Assembly (NCBI RefSeq): GCF_004342685.1
Contig: NZ_SMBZ01000021.1
Span: 1 to 57,739, forward strand
Origin: Sphingobacterium alimentarium
Lineage (GTDB): Bacteria; Bacteroidota; Bacteroidia; Sphingobacteriales; Sphingobacteriaceae
Direction: 5' to 3'
Length of the DNA: 57,739 nucleotides
The notes under the pieces were generated by a model, which ran no database searches, had not been told where the DNA came from, and was given only the letters and a program-made list of their open reading frames with translations. How positions within the stretch are numbered: the stretch's first letter is position 1; every line of letters begins with the position of its first letter. Of this stretch, positions 8,476-18,029 are shown one piece after another. The translations under genes were made by a program, and so were the position numbers.

Positions 8476-8786
8476 AAAATAATTGTTAAAATATAGAATA
8501 TTGACTTATAAATCAGGTCATAGGTTTATTTCTGTTTTAAAATAAATGAAAGAATTTTTCCGTCTATTAAAAAAGCTAGTATTTTACCGACAAAATAAGC
8601 CATTAAGTCTAAGCACAAGAACCCTTGTTTGAAGACTAGGCTTAATATAGCATGATTTCGCCAAGATATTAATAGGGGACAATCGACCAATTGTAAGCAT
8701 TCAATACCAAAACAGAAAAGTGTTCTTAATTTTATAGCAGAACAAAAGAATATTGTTACTTCCAAATTTAAAATAATATACGCATG
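8476..8786. other. AT-rich intergenic region, no gene supported
   Basis: About 310 bases between two minus-strand genes. A 79-codon minus-strand frame at 8526-8765 and a 28-codon plus-strand frame from 8547 exist, but neither has recognisable protein features. I see no hairpin, RNA gene or promoter box that stands out. Confidence 0.45.
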
Positions 8787-9704
8787 CTAGGTGAAGACTT
8801 CTGCTATCATACAGCGCATGGAGCCGCCACCAAACTTTTCGATAGTATAAAGTGGCGCAGATACAATTTTTCCAAAAGTTTCTAATTGGGCAATTTGCGC
8901 TTCCGAAAAAGCCCTGTAAGCTTGTTCACTCATGGCAATCAAGGTCTCGTTATCCTTGTTTTTCAATTCTAGGATATTACCGCAAAAATGGTGCATCTGA
9001 TCTTCGGAAATCGGAATAATAGTCTTAGAGGTCTGAACAAGAGATTGTTTCACTTGCATTCTTTCGTCGCTATCCCTAATGCTATCGAGGCAAATCACAC
9101 AAAACGCTGTTCCCATAGCCATCATCACATTGCTGTGGTATATGGGCAAGTGCTGGCCCTCAACTTCTTGTGTGGCATGAAAGATAATCGGCGTATATCC
9201 GTTGTCCTGACAAAATAGAAGCGCTAAAGACTCATGCGCCCGTTCAGAAATTGAACAATAGGCTATTTTATGAATTCTATCGAGTACCAGTACGCCCGTT
9301 CCTTCCAGATATATTTCTTGGTCCGCGTATAAAGTATAGTCCTTCAAGGTTTTGAAATGTATACCTTCTTTTTCCAATGTGCCGAGGTGATTGAGAAAAA
9401 TTTCTCGTTGTCGGTTCGGAGCAAACATCGGGTACAGAATCGCTTTGTCCCGGTGAAATGAAATGACATTGTTCGGGAAAAGACTATCGGGAGTATCGTA
9501 TTTGCCGGTGTCGTCTACTACCACCACACGTACGCCGGCTGTTTCCAGCGTATTGACCGTATTGTCAAATTCTGCGCGCGCCAATAGGTTGCTGTTTTTC
9601 TCTACAGACTCCGTGTCTTGAAAGTAATTGTTCACCGCCGTTTCTTCATTGGCTCTGAAAGCCGCCGGGCGCACCATGAGAATACAATTTGTTGATTGGG
9701 TCAT
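8787..9704 (-). CDS. ctlX: Citrulline utilization hydrolase CtlX
   Basis: Amidinotransferase-superfamily protein of 305 residues (alpha-beta propeller fold), cytoplasmic. The opening STNCILMVRPAAFRANEETA matches the CtlX branch of the arginine deiminase/DDAH superfamily, first linked to citrulline use in Cytophaga. The probable nucleophile is Cys298 in GGSMRC near the C-terminus. The start codon follows the upstream gene's stop codon with no intervening base, so the two form an operon. The pair probably acts on ureido or guanidino compounds such as citrulline or methylated arginine. The exact substrate is inferred from family only. Confidence 0.85.
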   Translation of the reverse strand: MTQSTNCILMVRPAAFRANEETAVNNYFQDTESVEKNSNLLARAEFDNTVNTLETAGVRVVVVDDTGKYDTPDSLFPNNVISFHRDKAILYPMFAPNRQREIFLNHLGTLEKEGIHFKTLKDYTLYADQEIYLEGTGVLVLDRIHKIAYCSISERAHESLALLFCQDNGYTPIIFHATQEVEGQHLPIYHSNVMMAMGTAFCVICLDSIRDSDERMQVKQSLVQTSKTIIPISEDQMHHFCGNILELKNKDNETLIAMSEQAYRAFSEAQIAQLETFGKIVSAPLYTIEKFGGGSMRCMIAEVFT

Positions 9705-10619
9705 TTATTCACGTATTAGCGGTAATGTAGAACAGCGCAATAATCCTTCTTGCTTCCCGATTTCATAATACGGCACTTTCTCTACCGTAAAACCTTGTTC
9801 CTCTAGCCAGTTATTCAACGTGTAAAATCGCTGTTCGGAAACAACTATTTGGGGTGAAATAGAAAAGACGTTGGAATTCATATCGTACATACCATCGGCG
9901 TCTATGTGAAATAAGTTGTCTTCACCAAATATTTCCAGGAGTGTATGGTAATCACTGGGATTGCGGAATCCACCTTTAAAAATGATGCCTTTGTTGGTTC
10001 CAATAGGTTGAAAACAACAGTCCAAGTGCAGTGCATTTTCTCTAGGGTTGCTCATAGATTTTATAAGATCACAGTCTATAATGGTTTTTTCAGGGAATAA
10101 TTCCTTAAGGAATTCAACCCCCGCTCGATTGGTTCGCGCGGTATTAATATCTGCATAATCCACACCGTAATAGGTGCCGACAAATAGATAATCATTCCAA
10201 AGAATGACATCTCCTCCTTCAATATGTACTTCTTCGGGAGGCACAATAAATCGGTCTGGATCAATTTGTTGCACGACAAAATCAATTGCGTCCCACTCTT
10301 CGGCCCTATCCGGCAGAATATTGGATTTGATAAATTTGTCGTCAATTACAAAGCCAATATCCCTTGTGAATATCTGATTCAGATTAGGAATAAGCCGTGG
10401 ACGCAGTACTTCTACCTGATGTTTTTTTAGAATAGCCTCAAAAGCAGACATCTCGGTGACCATATCTTGCTCCAGCGGATATGTTCCTTCGTTTATATGT
10501 TCTAGAGATTTGGGATCATACGCTTCTTGGGGACCAGGAGTCGGCCCATTGCTGTCTGCCCTACCTAGAATTACTGTTTTTAATCTTCCGGTTTCGTTTT
10601 TTACATGAAGTTCTAGCAT
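9705..10619 (-). CDS. Arginine deiminase/DDAH-family amidinohydrolase
   Basis: Protein of 304 residues of the dimethylarginine dimethylaminohydrolase and arginine deiminase-related family. The guanidinium-binding superfamily features are present: FTRDIGFVIDD near 88-98, HIEGGDV near 132-138, the catalytic His in ENALHLDCCF near 195-204, and the nucleophile Cys296 in LLRCSTLPL. All catalytic elements look intact. It is the first gene of a two-gene minus-strand operon with ctlX. The substrate could be arginine, methylarginine or a related guanidine; sequence alone does not decide. It is divergent from gcvP across a 315-bp spacer. Confidence 0.83.
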   Translation of the reverse strand: MLELHVKNETGRLKTVILGRADSNGPTPGPQEAYDPKSLEHINEGTYPLEQDMVTEMSAFEAILKKHQVEVLRPRLIPNLNQIFTRDIGFVIDDKFIKSNILPDRAEEWDAIDFVVQQIDPDRFIVPPEEVHIEGGDVILWNDYLFVGTYYGVDYADINTARTNRAGVEFLKELFPEKTIIDCDLIKSMSNPRENALHLDCCFQPIGTNKGIIFKGGFRNPSDYHTLLEIFGEDNLFHIDADGMYDMNSNVFSISPQIVVSEQRFYTLNNWLEEQGFTVEKVPYYEIGKQEGLLRCSTLPLIRE

Positions 10620-10774
10620 AAAATTGGGTATCTTTTTGTTCCTAAATTTACGGAATAGTTGGGTAAGAAATTGAGTAATAGAAACTTTTGGAAATTTTAT
10701 TACGAAGTCAGTAGGGGTGTGAATATTTTTGAATTTTAACTGATGTTGTCTAGATTTTTAATAATAAAATTAAT

Positions 10775-10784
10775 CAAACGTTTG
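10775..10784. promoter_or_regulatory. Perfect palindrome, possible operator
   Basis: CAAACGTTTG is a perfect 10-bp inverted repeat with a central AACGTT, resembling LacI-family operator half-sites. It lies 57 bases upstream of the gcvP -7 box. No regulator gene is adjacent, so function is speculative. Confidence 0.35.
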
Positions 10785-10841
10785 CATGGCAATAAAATTT
10801 TCTGGAACTGTCTAATCGTTCAAAAAGTCTTCAAATTTCTG

Positions 10842-10849
10842 TATCTTTG
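10842..10849 (+). promoter_or_regulatory. Bacteroidota -7 promoter box for gcvP
   Basis: TATCTTTG matches TAnnTTTG. It predicts a transcript start near 10853 and a leader of about 80 bases, long compared with other genes here. Confidence 0.6.
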
Positions 10850-10934
10850 CGCAACCGAACATTGGCTTTCTTAAGGAGAAAGAAATTGTTTGTCAAAGTG
10901 TTAATACATAAGTGTTCTTGCAATTATAAAGCAA

Positions 10935-13799
10935 ATGAGTAACGTACATTACCAAGAAAAATTCCAGGATCGTCATAATGGTCCTAGCGCTGCACAAACT
11001 GATGAGATGTTGAAGTTTTTGGGTGTAGCTTCTTTAGACGAGTTAATCGAACAGACAGTTCCTGCTCAGATCAGAAGAAAAGCGATGAATCTTCCTACTG
11101 CACTTAGTGAAGTTGCATATCTGGAGAAAGTAGCGCAAATCGCCGAGAAGAATAAGGTTTTCAAATCTTACATCGGTCAGGGGTATTACGATGTAGTTCT
11201 TCCAGGGGTAATTCAGCGTAATGTATTCGAAAATCCAGGATGGTATACACAATATACGCCGTATCAAGCGGAGATTGCCCAAGGGCGCTTGCAAGCTTTA
11301 TTAAATTTCCAAACGGTTGTTTCGGATTTTACGGGCTTAGAGATCGCGAATGCTTCTTTACTAGATGAGGCGACAGCTGCTGCTGAAGCCATGTTCATGT
11401 TGTATTCAGCGCGCAAGAACAAAAATGCTAACGTATTTTTAGTATCTCCTAATATCTTTCCACAGACACTAGATGTATTGCTTACTCGTGCGACTCCATT
11501 TGGGGTTGAATTGCGCATTGCAGATGTGAATGAAGCGAATTTGGCAGACGATGTCTTTGCTGTTTTCGTGCAATATCCAGCTGCTGACGGTACGGTTTCG
11601 GATTATAAAAACTTAGCCGAAGCAGCACATGCTAAGAATATCACCGTTTGTGTAGCCGCAGACTTGATGTCTTTAGCTTTGTTGACGCCTCCAGGCGAGT
11701 GGGGTGCTGACGTCGTAGTGGGTAACTCACAGCGATTTGGTGTACCAATGGGTTTTGGTGGTCCTCATGCTGCTTTCTTTGCAACAAAAGATACTTACAA
11801 ACGTAACATTCCCGGGCGTATCATCGGTGTGACTACAGATTCGAATGGTGAATATGCATTGCGTATGGCATTGCAAACACGTGAGCAACATATTCGTCGC
11901 GACAAGGCTTCGTCCAACATTTGTACTGCACAAGCTTTATTGGCGATCATGGCATCATTCTATGCGGTGTATCATGGCCCTCAAGGCATCAAAAATATTG
12001 CTAGCCGTATCCATGATCTAACGAAATTAGCGGATAAAGCTATTCAGGCATTGGGTTATGAGCAAGCGAATAAAACATATTTTGATACATTACGTTTCCA
12101 TGTAGGCGCCGAGTTAAGCGGACTTAAATCGGAAGCTTTAAATAATGAATTAAATTTCTTCTACGGCGAAGGTACAGTAGGTATTTCTATTGACGAAACG
12201 ACGACTTTTGAAGATATAAAAACTATCGTTAAAGTATTTGCTAAGATCAAAGGCAAATCCCAAGACGAAGTGGATTTAGATGATTTTGTGAACGAATTGG
12301 GTACTTCCATTCCTGAAGAATTGGTTCGTACGTCAGACTATTTGACACACCCTATCTTCAATTCATACCATTCAGAGCACGAGATGTTGCGTTACATCAA
12401 ATCTTTAGAGGCTAAAGATTTGTCGTTGTGCCACTCGATGATTCCATTGGGTTCATGTACCATGAAATTGAATGCAACGACTGAAATGGTTCCTGTGACT
12501 TGGGCTCGTTTTGGGGGCTTACACCCATTTGCACCTGTGGATCAAACTTCAGGATATATGCAATTGATTAACGAATTAAACGATTGGTTGTGTGAGATTA
12601 CGGGCTTTGCCAAAATGTCTTTCCAACCAAATTCTGGAGCACAAGGTGAATACGCAGGTTTGATGGTTATCGATGCATACCACAAAAGCCGCGGTGAAGG
12701 TCACCGTGATATCTGTTTGATCCCTGCTTCGGCGCATGGTACTAACCCTGCTTCAGCTTCTATGGCTGGATTGAAAGTTGTTGTGGTGAAGACAGATGAT
12801 AAAGGTAACATCGATGTTGAAGATTTAAGAGCTAAGGCTGTTGAGCATGCGGCTAACTTAAATGCGCTTATGGTTACTTACCCATCTACGCACGGTGTAT
12901 TCGAAGAGACTATTATTGAAATCTGTAACATTATCCATGAAAATGGTGGTCAAGTGTATATGGACGGTGCGAATATGAATGCACAGGTTGGTTTGACTAG
13001 CCCTGGATTTATCGGTGCTGACGTATGTCACTTGAACTTACATAAAACTTTCTGTATCCCTCACGGTGGTGGTGGTCCAGGTATGGGGCCGATTGGTGTG
13101 GCAGCACACTTAGTGCCATTCTTGCCGAATCACAAGGTCGTAGCGATCTCCGGTGAAGAAGGAATTACAGCGGTTTCAGCAGCTCCATTTGGTTCGGCTT
13201 CTATCTTGTTGATCTCACATGCTTACATCGCTATGATGGGCGCAAATGGCCTTACAGACGCTACAAAAATAGCCATCTTGAATGCAAACTATATTAAAGC
13301 TCGCTTAGAAAACCATTATCCTGTACTTTATGCAGGTGCAAATGGACGTTGTGCACATGAGATGATATTAGACTGTCGCGCCTTCAAAAATGTAGGTGTT
13401 GAGGTTGCAGATATCGCCAAACGTTTGATGGACTACGGTTTCCACGCGCCTACAGTTTCATTCCCGGTAGCGGGTACTTTGATGGTAGAGCCAACGGAGT
13501 CAGAATCTAAACCAGAGTTGGATCGTTTCTGTGATGCTTTGATTGCTATCCGTCAAGAAATAGCAGCGGTAGAAGCGGGCGATGTTGAAAAAGATAATAA
13601 CGTATTGAAAAACGCACCACACACGGCTGCGGTAGTTTCGGGAGACGACTGGGATAGACCTTATTCTCGTCAAACAGCGGCCTATCCTCTTCCTTACTTG
13701 CGTGAAGCTAAATTCTGGCCTTCAGTGGGTCGTGTGAATGATTCTCAAGGGGACAGAATGTTAATCTGTTCTTGTCCTCCTATCGAAGCGTACGCATAA
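10935..13799 (+). CDS. gcvP: Glycine dehydrogenase (decarboxylating), P protein
   Basis: PLP-dependent P protein of the glycine cleavage system, 954 residues, close to the length of the single-chain form. It decarboxylates glycine and passes the aminomethyl group to the lipoyl arm of GcvH, encoded at 27708. Both halves of the fused protein are visible: an N-terminal half with [11 protein letters not shown] and [15 protein letters not shown], and a C-terminal half with the PLP-lysine motif [18 protein letters not shown] followed by MGPIGV. The coding sequence is less AT-rich and more regular in codon use than its neighbours, consistent with strong expression. It is monocistronic, with its own promoter and a very strong terminator. 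gcvT is not in the window. Confidence 0.96.
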   Translation: MSNVHYQEKFQDRHNGPSAAQTDEMLKFLGVASLDELIEQTVPAQIRRKAMNLPTALSEVAYLEKVAQIAEKNKVFKSYIGQGYYDVVLPGVIQRNVFENPGWYTQYTPYQAEIAQGRLQALLNFQTVVSDFTGLEIANASLLDEATAAAEAMFMLYSARKNKNANVFLVSPNIFPQTLDVLLTRATPFGVELRIADVNEANLADDVFAVFVQYPAADGTVSDYKNLAEAAHAKNITVCVAADLMSLALLTPPGEWGADVVVGNSQRFGVPMGFGGPHAAFFATKDTYKRNIPGRIIGVTTDSNGEYALRMALQTREQHIRRDKASSNICTAQALLAIMASFYAVYHGPQGIKNIASRIHDLTKLADKAIQALGYEQANKTYFDTLRFHVGAELSGLKSEALNNELNFFYGEGTVGISIDETTTFEDIKTIVKVFAKIKGKSQDEVDLDDFVNELGTSIPEELVRTSDYLTHPIFNSYHSEHEMLRYIKSLEAKDLSLCHSMIPLGSCTMKLNATTEMVPVTWARFGGLHPFAPVDQTSGYMQLINELNDWLCEITGFAKMSFQPNSGAQGEYAGLMVIDAYHKSRGEGHRDICLIPASAHGTNPASASMAGLKVVVVKTDDKGNIDVEDLRAKAVEHAANLNALMVTYPSTHGVFEETIIEICNIIHENGGQVYMDGANMNAQVGLTSPGFIGADVCHLNLHKTFCIPHGGGGPGMGPIGVAAHLVPFLPNHKVVAISGEEGITAVSAAPFGSASILLISHAYIAMMGANGLTDATKIAILNANYIKARLENHYPVLYAGANGRCAHEMILDCRAFKNVGVEVADIAKRLMDYGFHAPTVSFPVAGTLMVEPTESESKPELDRFCDALIAIRQEIAAVEAGDVEKDNNVLKNAPHTAAVVSGDDWDRPYSRQTAAYPLPYLREAKFWPSVGRVNDSQGDRMLICSCPPIEAYA

Positions 13800-13817
13800 C
13801 AGTATTTTACTACAGAA

Positions 13818-13860
13818 TAACTAAAAAGGCCCGCAATTTTTTTACGGGCCTTTTTAGTTA
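13818..13860. terminator. Strong bidirectional terminator after gcvP
   Basis: A perfect 16-bp stem, from TAACTAAAAAGGCCCG to its reverse complement at 13845-13860, with an 11-base loop. A-rich and T-rich arms make it functional on either strand; here it serves gcvP. Confidence 0.93.
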
Positions 13861-13906
13861 TAAAATGTATCTTTAAGTATTAATCAATTAACCGCTAAAG
13901 TATAGC

Positions 13907-14920
13907 ATGCAATTCTGGAGGTGTCTAGCCACGATCTGTCTACTTGTGATTTTAAGTTGCCACATTATTTGTGCGCAGCAGTATATTCCATTTGCACAGC
14001 ATGTATTCAACGCTTCGAGTATTAATCCTGCTTACGTAGGTTATAAGGAATCGTGGAATGGGCAGGTGGGTATTCGTTCGCAATGGACAGGCATTTCTGG
14101 CGCCCCAAAGGCTGGATATCTGGCTGTTGATGGTATTTTGGACCCACTGTATAAGCGTCATGGCGCCGGAATTAATTTTACATATGATAAAATAGGGGTA
14201 CAAGCAGCGACTTCATTTTTTGCAAGTTATGCTTTGCGCCTACAGCTGGATGATGAAGATACACAAAGACTAAATCTAGGTATTGCAGGAGGGGCCACGC
14301 AATACAGTCTGAATGGCAATGATTTAGTGTCTGTGGATGAGCAAGATCCTTACATACCGCAAGGGATAATTACGACGTGGAGACCAGATATGCGCTTGGG
14401 CATATTCTATTATCATCCAAATGCTTATTTCGGCTTTGCCGTTCATGATTTATTTGCAAATGCTGATAGTCGTGAAGATTTCATCTATAATCAGAATTCA
14501 TTGGAAGGACTCTACCGCAATACCCACGCCTATATTATGCTAGGAGGCGCCATTCCTATGGCTGAAGGATTGGTATTCCGGCCGAGTATGCTGGTCAAAG
14601 ATGATCTGGTAGGCCCGACTGCTGTGGATGTGAATGTTATGACCATTTTCGACGAAAAATTTTGGATAGGTGCTGCATTTCGTTCGCGTTCCAAAATCTT
14701 TGATCGGGACTACGAAGAATATAGTTTATCGAAATTCAGTTCATATAAATCCATTGGCTTATTAGCCCAGCTCTACACCAATTCTCAATTGCGGATTGGC
14801 TACTCTTTTGAGCATAGCCTCAACAAAATAGCCGGGATGAATAATGGGACACACGAAATTTCGCTGGGTATTTCCTTTGGCAAACCAGCGCGATCATTTG
14901 CTAGTCCCAAGTACTTTTAG
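13907..14920 (+). CDS. PorP/SprF family type IX secretion membrane protein
   Basis: Outer-membrane beta-barrel protein of 337 residues with a signal peptide ending near CAQQ. The mature start YIPFAQHVFNASSINPAYVGY has the FN-x-x-x-INPAY-G motif diagnostic of the PorP/SprF family, which accompanies type IX secretion substrates or gliding proteins. Later strands contain alternating aromatic residues typical of a barrel. Such proteins often sit next to a large surface adhesin gene; here none is adjacent, so its partner is unknown. It follows the gcvP terminator, and its promoter is unclear (TATCTTTA at about 13868 is a near match only). Confidence 0.85.
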   Translation: MQFWRCLATICLLVILSCHIICAQQYIPFAQHVFNASSINPAYVGYKESWNGQVGIRSQWTGISGAPKAGYLAVDGILDPLYKRHGAGINFTYDKIGVQAATSFFASYALRLQLDDEDTQRLNLGIAGGATQYSLNGNDLVSVDEQDPYIPQGIITTWRPDMRLGIFYYHPNAYFGFAVHDLFANADSREDFIYNQNSLEGLYRNTHAYIMLGGAIPMAEGLVFRPSMLVKDDLVGPTAVDVNVMTIFDEKFWIGAAFRSRSKIFDRDYEEYSLSKFSSYKSIGLLAQLYTNSQLRIGYSFEHSLNKIAGMNNGTHEISLGISFGKPARSFASPKYF

Positions 14921-14965
14921 ACCTGCGTTACACTGCTTATTCAACTTTTCTTGTTAGGTTTGTAT

Positions 14966-15676
14966 ATGCAAAAAGGCAAACTTTACTTGATTCCAGTACC
15001 ACTTTCTGAAGGTGCTGAACCATTGTCTTACACTTTGGTTCATGATGATATCATCAATAAGATTGACGAGTATGTGGTGGAAAATGAAAAAACTGCACGC
15101 AAATTTTTGAAAGCAGCGGGTTTACGTATTCCGCAAAGCCAGCTTATCATCCACGATTATGGCAAGCACACTCGGGACAAAATGGATTATAGGCAGATAT
15201 TTGCTAATGTATTGAAAGGCAAAGACCTGGGACTCATGTCCGAGGCCGGCTGTCCTGCGGTGGCTGACCCGGGATCCGACATCGTGATGGAAGCGCATCG
15301 CAGAGGCATACAAGTTGTGCCAATGGTTGGACCCAGCTCGATATTGCTGGCGCTGATGGGATCTGGTTTTAATGGACAAAAATTTACTTTTCATGGTTAT
15401 TTGCCCATTGACAAAGGCGATCGTTCCAAGAAAATAAAAGATCTGGAAAGCCAAAGTTTGCGGGAGAAAATCACTCAAATATTCATTGAGACACCATTTC
15501 GTAACAATCAGCTTATGGCTGAGCTGCTCCGGTTAGCCAAGCCGACGACTCGATTGTGCGTAGCCGCTAATTTGACATCAGCAGAGGAAATTATTCTTAC
15601 CAAGACCGTCGGTGAATGGAAGAAGACCTCCATTGATTTGCATAAGATTCCGGCGATTTTTTTATTGTTTGCTTAA
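14966..15676 (+). CDS. RsmI-like SAM-dependent methyltransferase (tetrapyrrole methylase fold)
   Basis: Protein of 236 residues of the tetrapyrrole methylase superfamily. MQKGKLYLIPVPLSEG is the first strand, and GLMSEAGCPAVADPGSDIV near 90-108 and VGPSSILLALMGSG near 122-135 are the SAM-binding loops shared with RsmI, the 16S rRNA C1402 ribose methylase. It is shorter than standard RsmI (about 280) and lacks the usual N-terminal ATPIGNL, so it is probably a Bacteroidota side branch whose target is unproven. The ATG at 14966 is preferred over a TTG at 14951 because the fold begins immediately after it. Confidence 0.78.
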   Translation: MQKGKLYLIPVPLSEGAEPLSYTLVHDDIINKIDEYVVENEKTARKFLKAAGLRIPQSQLIIHDYGKHTRDKMDYRQIFANVLKGKDLGLMSEAGCPAVADPGSDIVMEAHRRGIQVVPMVGPSSILLALMGSGFNGQKFTFHGYLPIDKGDRSKKIKDLESQSLREKITQIFIETPFRNNQLMAELLRLAKPTTRLCVAANLTSAEEIILTKTVGEWKKTSIDLHKIPAIFLLFA

Positions 15677-15694
15677 GTATTTGTAAATTTAAAT

Positions 15695-16444
15695 ATGCTA
15701 AAACGTTATTTTTCTATCTTAATTGGTTGTATGCTTTGCGCTATGGCAGCAAGTGCGCAGTCGACCTATGTTATTGTTCATGGTGCTTGGGGAGGGGCTT
15801 GGCAGTTTAAAAACACAGGCAAATTGCTTCAAGAGGCCGGACAAACAGTGTATAGACCGACGTTGACAGGATTAGGTGAGCGTCACCATCTGTATAATCC
15901 GTCGGTCAACCTGACCACACATATCACGGATGTCGTGAATACCATTCTCTTTGAGAATCTAACGGATGTGATTTTGGTAGGACATAGCTACGGCGGAATG
16001 GTGGTTACAGGCGTCGCAGACAGTCTTCCCGATCGGATTAAAAAGGTCATATATCTGGATGCAATCATTCCAGAAGAGAATAAATCGGCAATTCAAAGTT
16101 TGGGTATGGAAGAGTCACAAGCTTCTAATTCCTTTAAGGTAAATGATGGTGTAATCGTTCCTGCTTGGGTGAGAGACACGACCATTACTCCGCGTGATGT
16201 ACCTCATCCTGTGGCTACATTTGTGCAACCTTTAGCATATTCAGCCGCGCGGTTGTCAAATATTCCGAAGACCTACATTTTTACGTACGAGAATTTGCGT
16301 GGCGGTAAAGAAAAAGATGACTTTTATCGGTTTTATCAAAAGGCAAAGAATGAAAATTGGAAGATCGTGGAGTTAGAAGCATCTCATAATCCTCAAATTG
16401 ATAAACTGCAAGAATTGGTAGCTATTTTACTTGAAGAAAAATAA
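15695..16444 (+). CDS. Exported alpha/beta hydrolase
   Basis: Protein of 249 residues with a signal peptide (MLKRYFSILIGCMLCAMAASAQ), so it acts in the periplasm or outside. The oxyanion segment VHGAWGGAW lies near 28-36, and the nucleophile elbow GHSYGG near 97-102 holds the catalytic Ser. A C-terminal His in EASHNPQ completes the triad. The overall pattern, including LTGLGER and ITDVVNTI, resembles the esterase and hydroxynitrile lyase-like branch. The substrate is unknown. Its stop codon shares one base with the ATG of the next gene, so they are translationally coupled. Confidence 0.82.
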   Translation: MLKRYFSILIGCMLCAMAASAQSTYVIVHGAWGGAWQFKNTGKLLQEAGQTVYRPTLTGLGERHHLYNPSVNLTTHITDVVNTILFENLTDVILVGHSYGGMVVTGVADSLPDRIKKVIYLDAIIPEENKSAIQSLGMEESQASNSFKVNDGVIVPAWVRDTTITPRDVPHPVATFVQPLAYSAARLSNIPKTYIFTYENLRGGKEKDDFYRFYQKAKNENWKIVELEASHNPQIDKLQELVAILLEEK

Positions 16445-16911
16445 TGGAAGAACTAATTAATAGTCCCGAATATCAAAAAATATTACCCTATATATACATT
16501 CTTTTAAGTGGATTTATCTTACTTCTTTTTTTGCTAATCTACCTGAGTATATTAGGTCGTAAAACACTGTTGCTCATCAAGAAGGAAAACCGTTGCGTTA
16601 CACCAGAGCAATCTTGGTTATTGTTATTGCCGTTTTTTCATATCTATTGGAATTTTATTTTCATGCGCCGACTAGTCGATTCATTGAATAATGAATTTTA
16701 CGACAGAAAAGAGGAAGTCGAAGAAAATCCTACCCAGATGAACGGCTATTTCTACGCGTGGAGCTTCTTGGTATTAAACCTGCCTTTGCCTGCTTTTATT
16801 TTTTTCGTCACTTTCTTGTTGACTATTGTTTCTATTATACTGTATATCGCTAAAATTAATGAGTATAAGAAGCAATTGGAAAGTTCGCCGCGTTTGGATA
16901 ATTCATTTTAA
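16444..16911 (+). CDS. Hypothetical membrane protein
   Basis: Protein of 155 residues with at least two clear membrane segments: near 15-35 (YIYILLSGFILLLFLLIYLS) and near 110-130. A middle segment, QSWLLLLPFFHIYWNFIFMRR, may be a third hydrophobic helix. The arrangement is reminiscent of the DUF4328 type, but I cannot confirm it. The start overlaps the hydrolase stop by one base (TAATG). The C-terminus is polar. No function can be assigned. Confidence 0.7.
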   Translation: MEELINSPEYQKILPYIYILLSGFILLLFLLIYLSILGRKTLLLIKKENRCVTPEQSWLLLLPFFHIYWNFIFMRRLVDSLNNEFYDRKEEVEENPTQMNGYFYAWSFLVLNLPLPAFIFFVTFLLTIVSIILYIAKINEYKKQLESSPRLDNSF

Positions 16912-16931
16912 TCGATTTAAAAGCACTATTA

Positions 16932-18029
16932 ATGAAAATTAGAGAAATCACCGACTATCTAGAATCTATTGCACCATTAGCTTATCAAGAGTCTTATGAC
17001 AACTCAGGGCTGATCGTGGGTAACCTGAATGATGAAGTCCATAAAGCCTTAATTTCTCTGGATTGTACGGAAGAAGTGGTCGATGAGGCCATAGCCAAAG
17101 GCTGCGATATCATCATTGCCCATCATCCTATAGTTTTCAAAGGATTGAAACGTTTCAATAACCAGAACTATGTAGAGCGTACGGTTATTAAAGCAATAAA
17201 AAACAATATTGCGCTTTACGCGATTCATACTAATCTGGACAATGTTTTGGGTGGCGTAAGCTCGAAAATAGCCGAGAAATTGAATCTTACGAATACAGCT
17301 ATTTTGAGCCCTAAATCGGGATTGTTGAAAAAGCTGTCCGTTTACGTGCCCCGCACGCATGTGGACGAAGTGCGTCAAGCGCTTTTTGATGCGGGCGCAG
17401 GAAGTATAGGTGACTACGACCAATGCAGCTACAATACTGCGGGATATGGCACCTTTAGGCCATTGCCGGGCGCCGATCCGGCCATTGGTGAGGTCGGTAC
17501 GCACGAGCGCGTCGAAGAAACAAAAATTGAGGTGATATTTCCGCAACAGCTGGAGCGTAAAGTAATCGTTTCCATGCTGGCCGCTCATCCTTATGAAGAG
17601 GTGGCATATCATTCCATTGGCTTGGATAATAAATTTCAGTACGTAGGATCGGGCATTATTGGTAATTTGGATCAGCCTTTAGATGGCTCGCAATTTTTGG
17701 CTTATTTGAAGCAACATCTGAATTTGCAGGTTATTCGTCACACCAGATTGTTAAACAAAAAAATAGAACGTGTTGCGGTCTGCGGAGGAGCAGGAGGCTT
17801 TTTGTTGGGAGATGCTAAGCGTTCGGGTGCAGATATTTTTATTACAGCAGATTACAAATACCATGAGTTTTTCGATGCCGAAAATGACATAGTGATTGCG
17901 GATATCGGACACTATGAATCAGAACAATTTACGCAAGAATTATTAATAGATATAATTCGGAAAAAATTTGTTAACTTTGCTGTCCTATTGACACAAATAG
18001 ACACAAATCCCATAAAATACTACAGTTAA
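16932..18029 (+). CDS. NIF3-like dinuclear metal-centre protein (DUF34)
   Basis: Protein of 365 residues of the NIF3/YbgI family, often labelled GTP cyclohydrolase I type 2 homolog. Metal ligands are visible in IIAHHPIVFKG near 62-72, HTNLDNV near 99-105, and DIGHYESEQF near 326-335. Roughly residues 130-235 form an inserted CutA-like domain (PRTHVDEVRQALFDAGAG, with HPYEEVAYH), as in YqfO, which explains the length. Biological function of the family is unsettled. Its stop codon shares one base with the next ATG. NIF3 followed by a coiled-coil zinc-ribbon protein is a known neighbour pair. Confidence 0.88.
   Translation: MKIREITDYLESIAPLAYQESYDNSGLIVGNLNDEVHKALISLDCTEEVVDEAIAKGCDIIIAHHPIVFKGLKRFNNQNYVERTVIKAIKNNIALYAIHTNLDNVLGGVSSKIAEKLNLTNTAILSPKSGLLKKLSVYVPRTHVDEVRQALFDAGAGSIGDYDQCSYNTAGYGTFRPLPGADPAIGEVGTHERVEETKIEVIFPQQLERKVIVSMLAAHPYEEVAYHSIGLDNKFQYVGSGIIGNLDQPLDGSQFLAYLKQHLNLQVIRHTRLLNKKIERVAVCGGAGGFLLGDAKRSGADIFITADYKYHEFFDAENDIVIADIGHYESEQFTQELLIDIIRKKFVNFAVLLTQIDTNPIKYYS

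Larger units (their letters stand above)
10620..10934. other. Divergent regulatory spacer upstream of gcvP
   Basis: AT-rich spacer between the amidinohydrolase operon (minus) and gcvP (plus). It contains a palindrome at 10775-10784, a -7 box at 10842-10849 and an approximately 85-base leader with a small hairpin (CTTTCT...AGAAAG). I found no glycine riboswitch core. Confidence 0.6.

Noticed and set aside
8526..8765. 79-codon minus-strand frame
   Set aside because: Composition is Cys/Phe/Leu-rich with no recognisable domain, no promoter and no conserved neighbour; likely chance in AT-rich DNA.
10850..10934. Glycine riboswitch in the gcvP leader
   Set aside because: The leader is only about 85 bases and lacks the paired aptamer core sequences; only a small hairpin is present.
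14951..14966. TTG at 14951 as the methyltransferase start
   Set aside because: The fold starts right after the ATG at 14966, and the five extra residues have no support.
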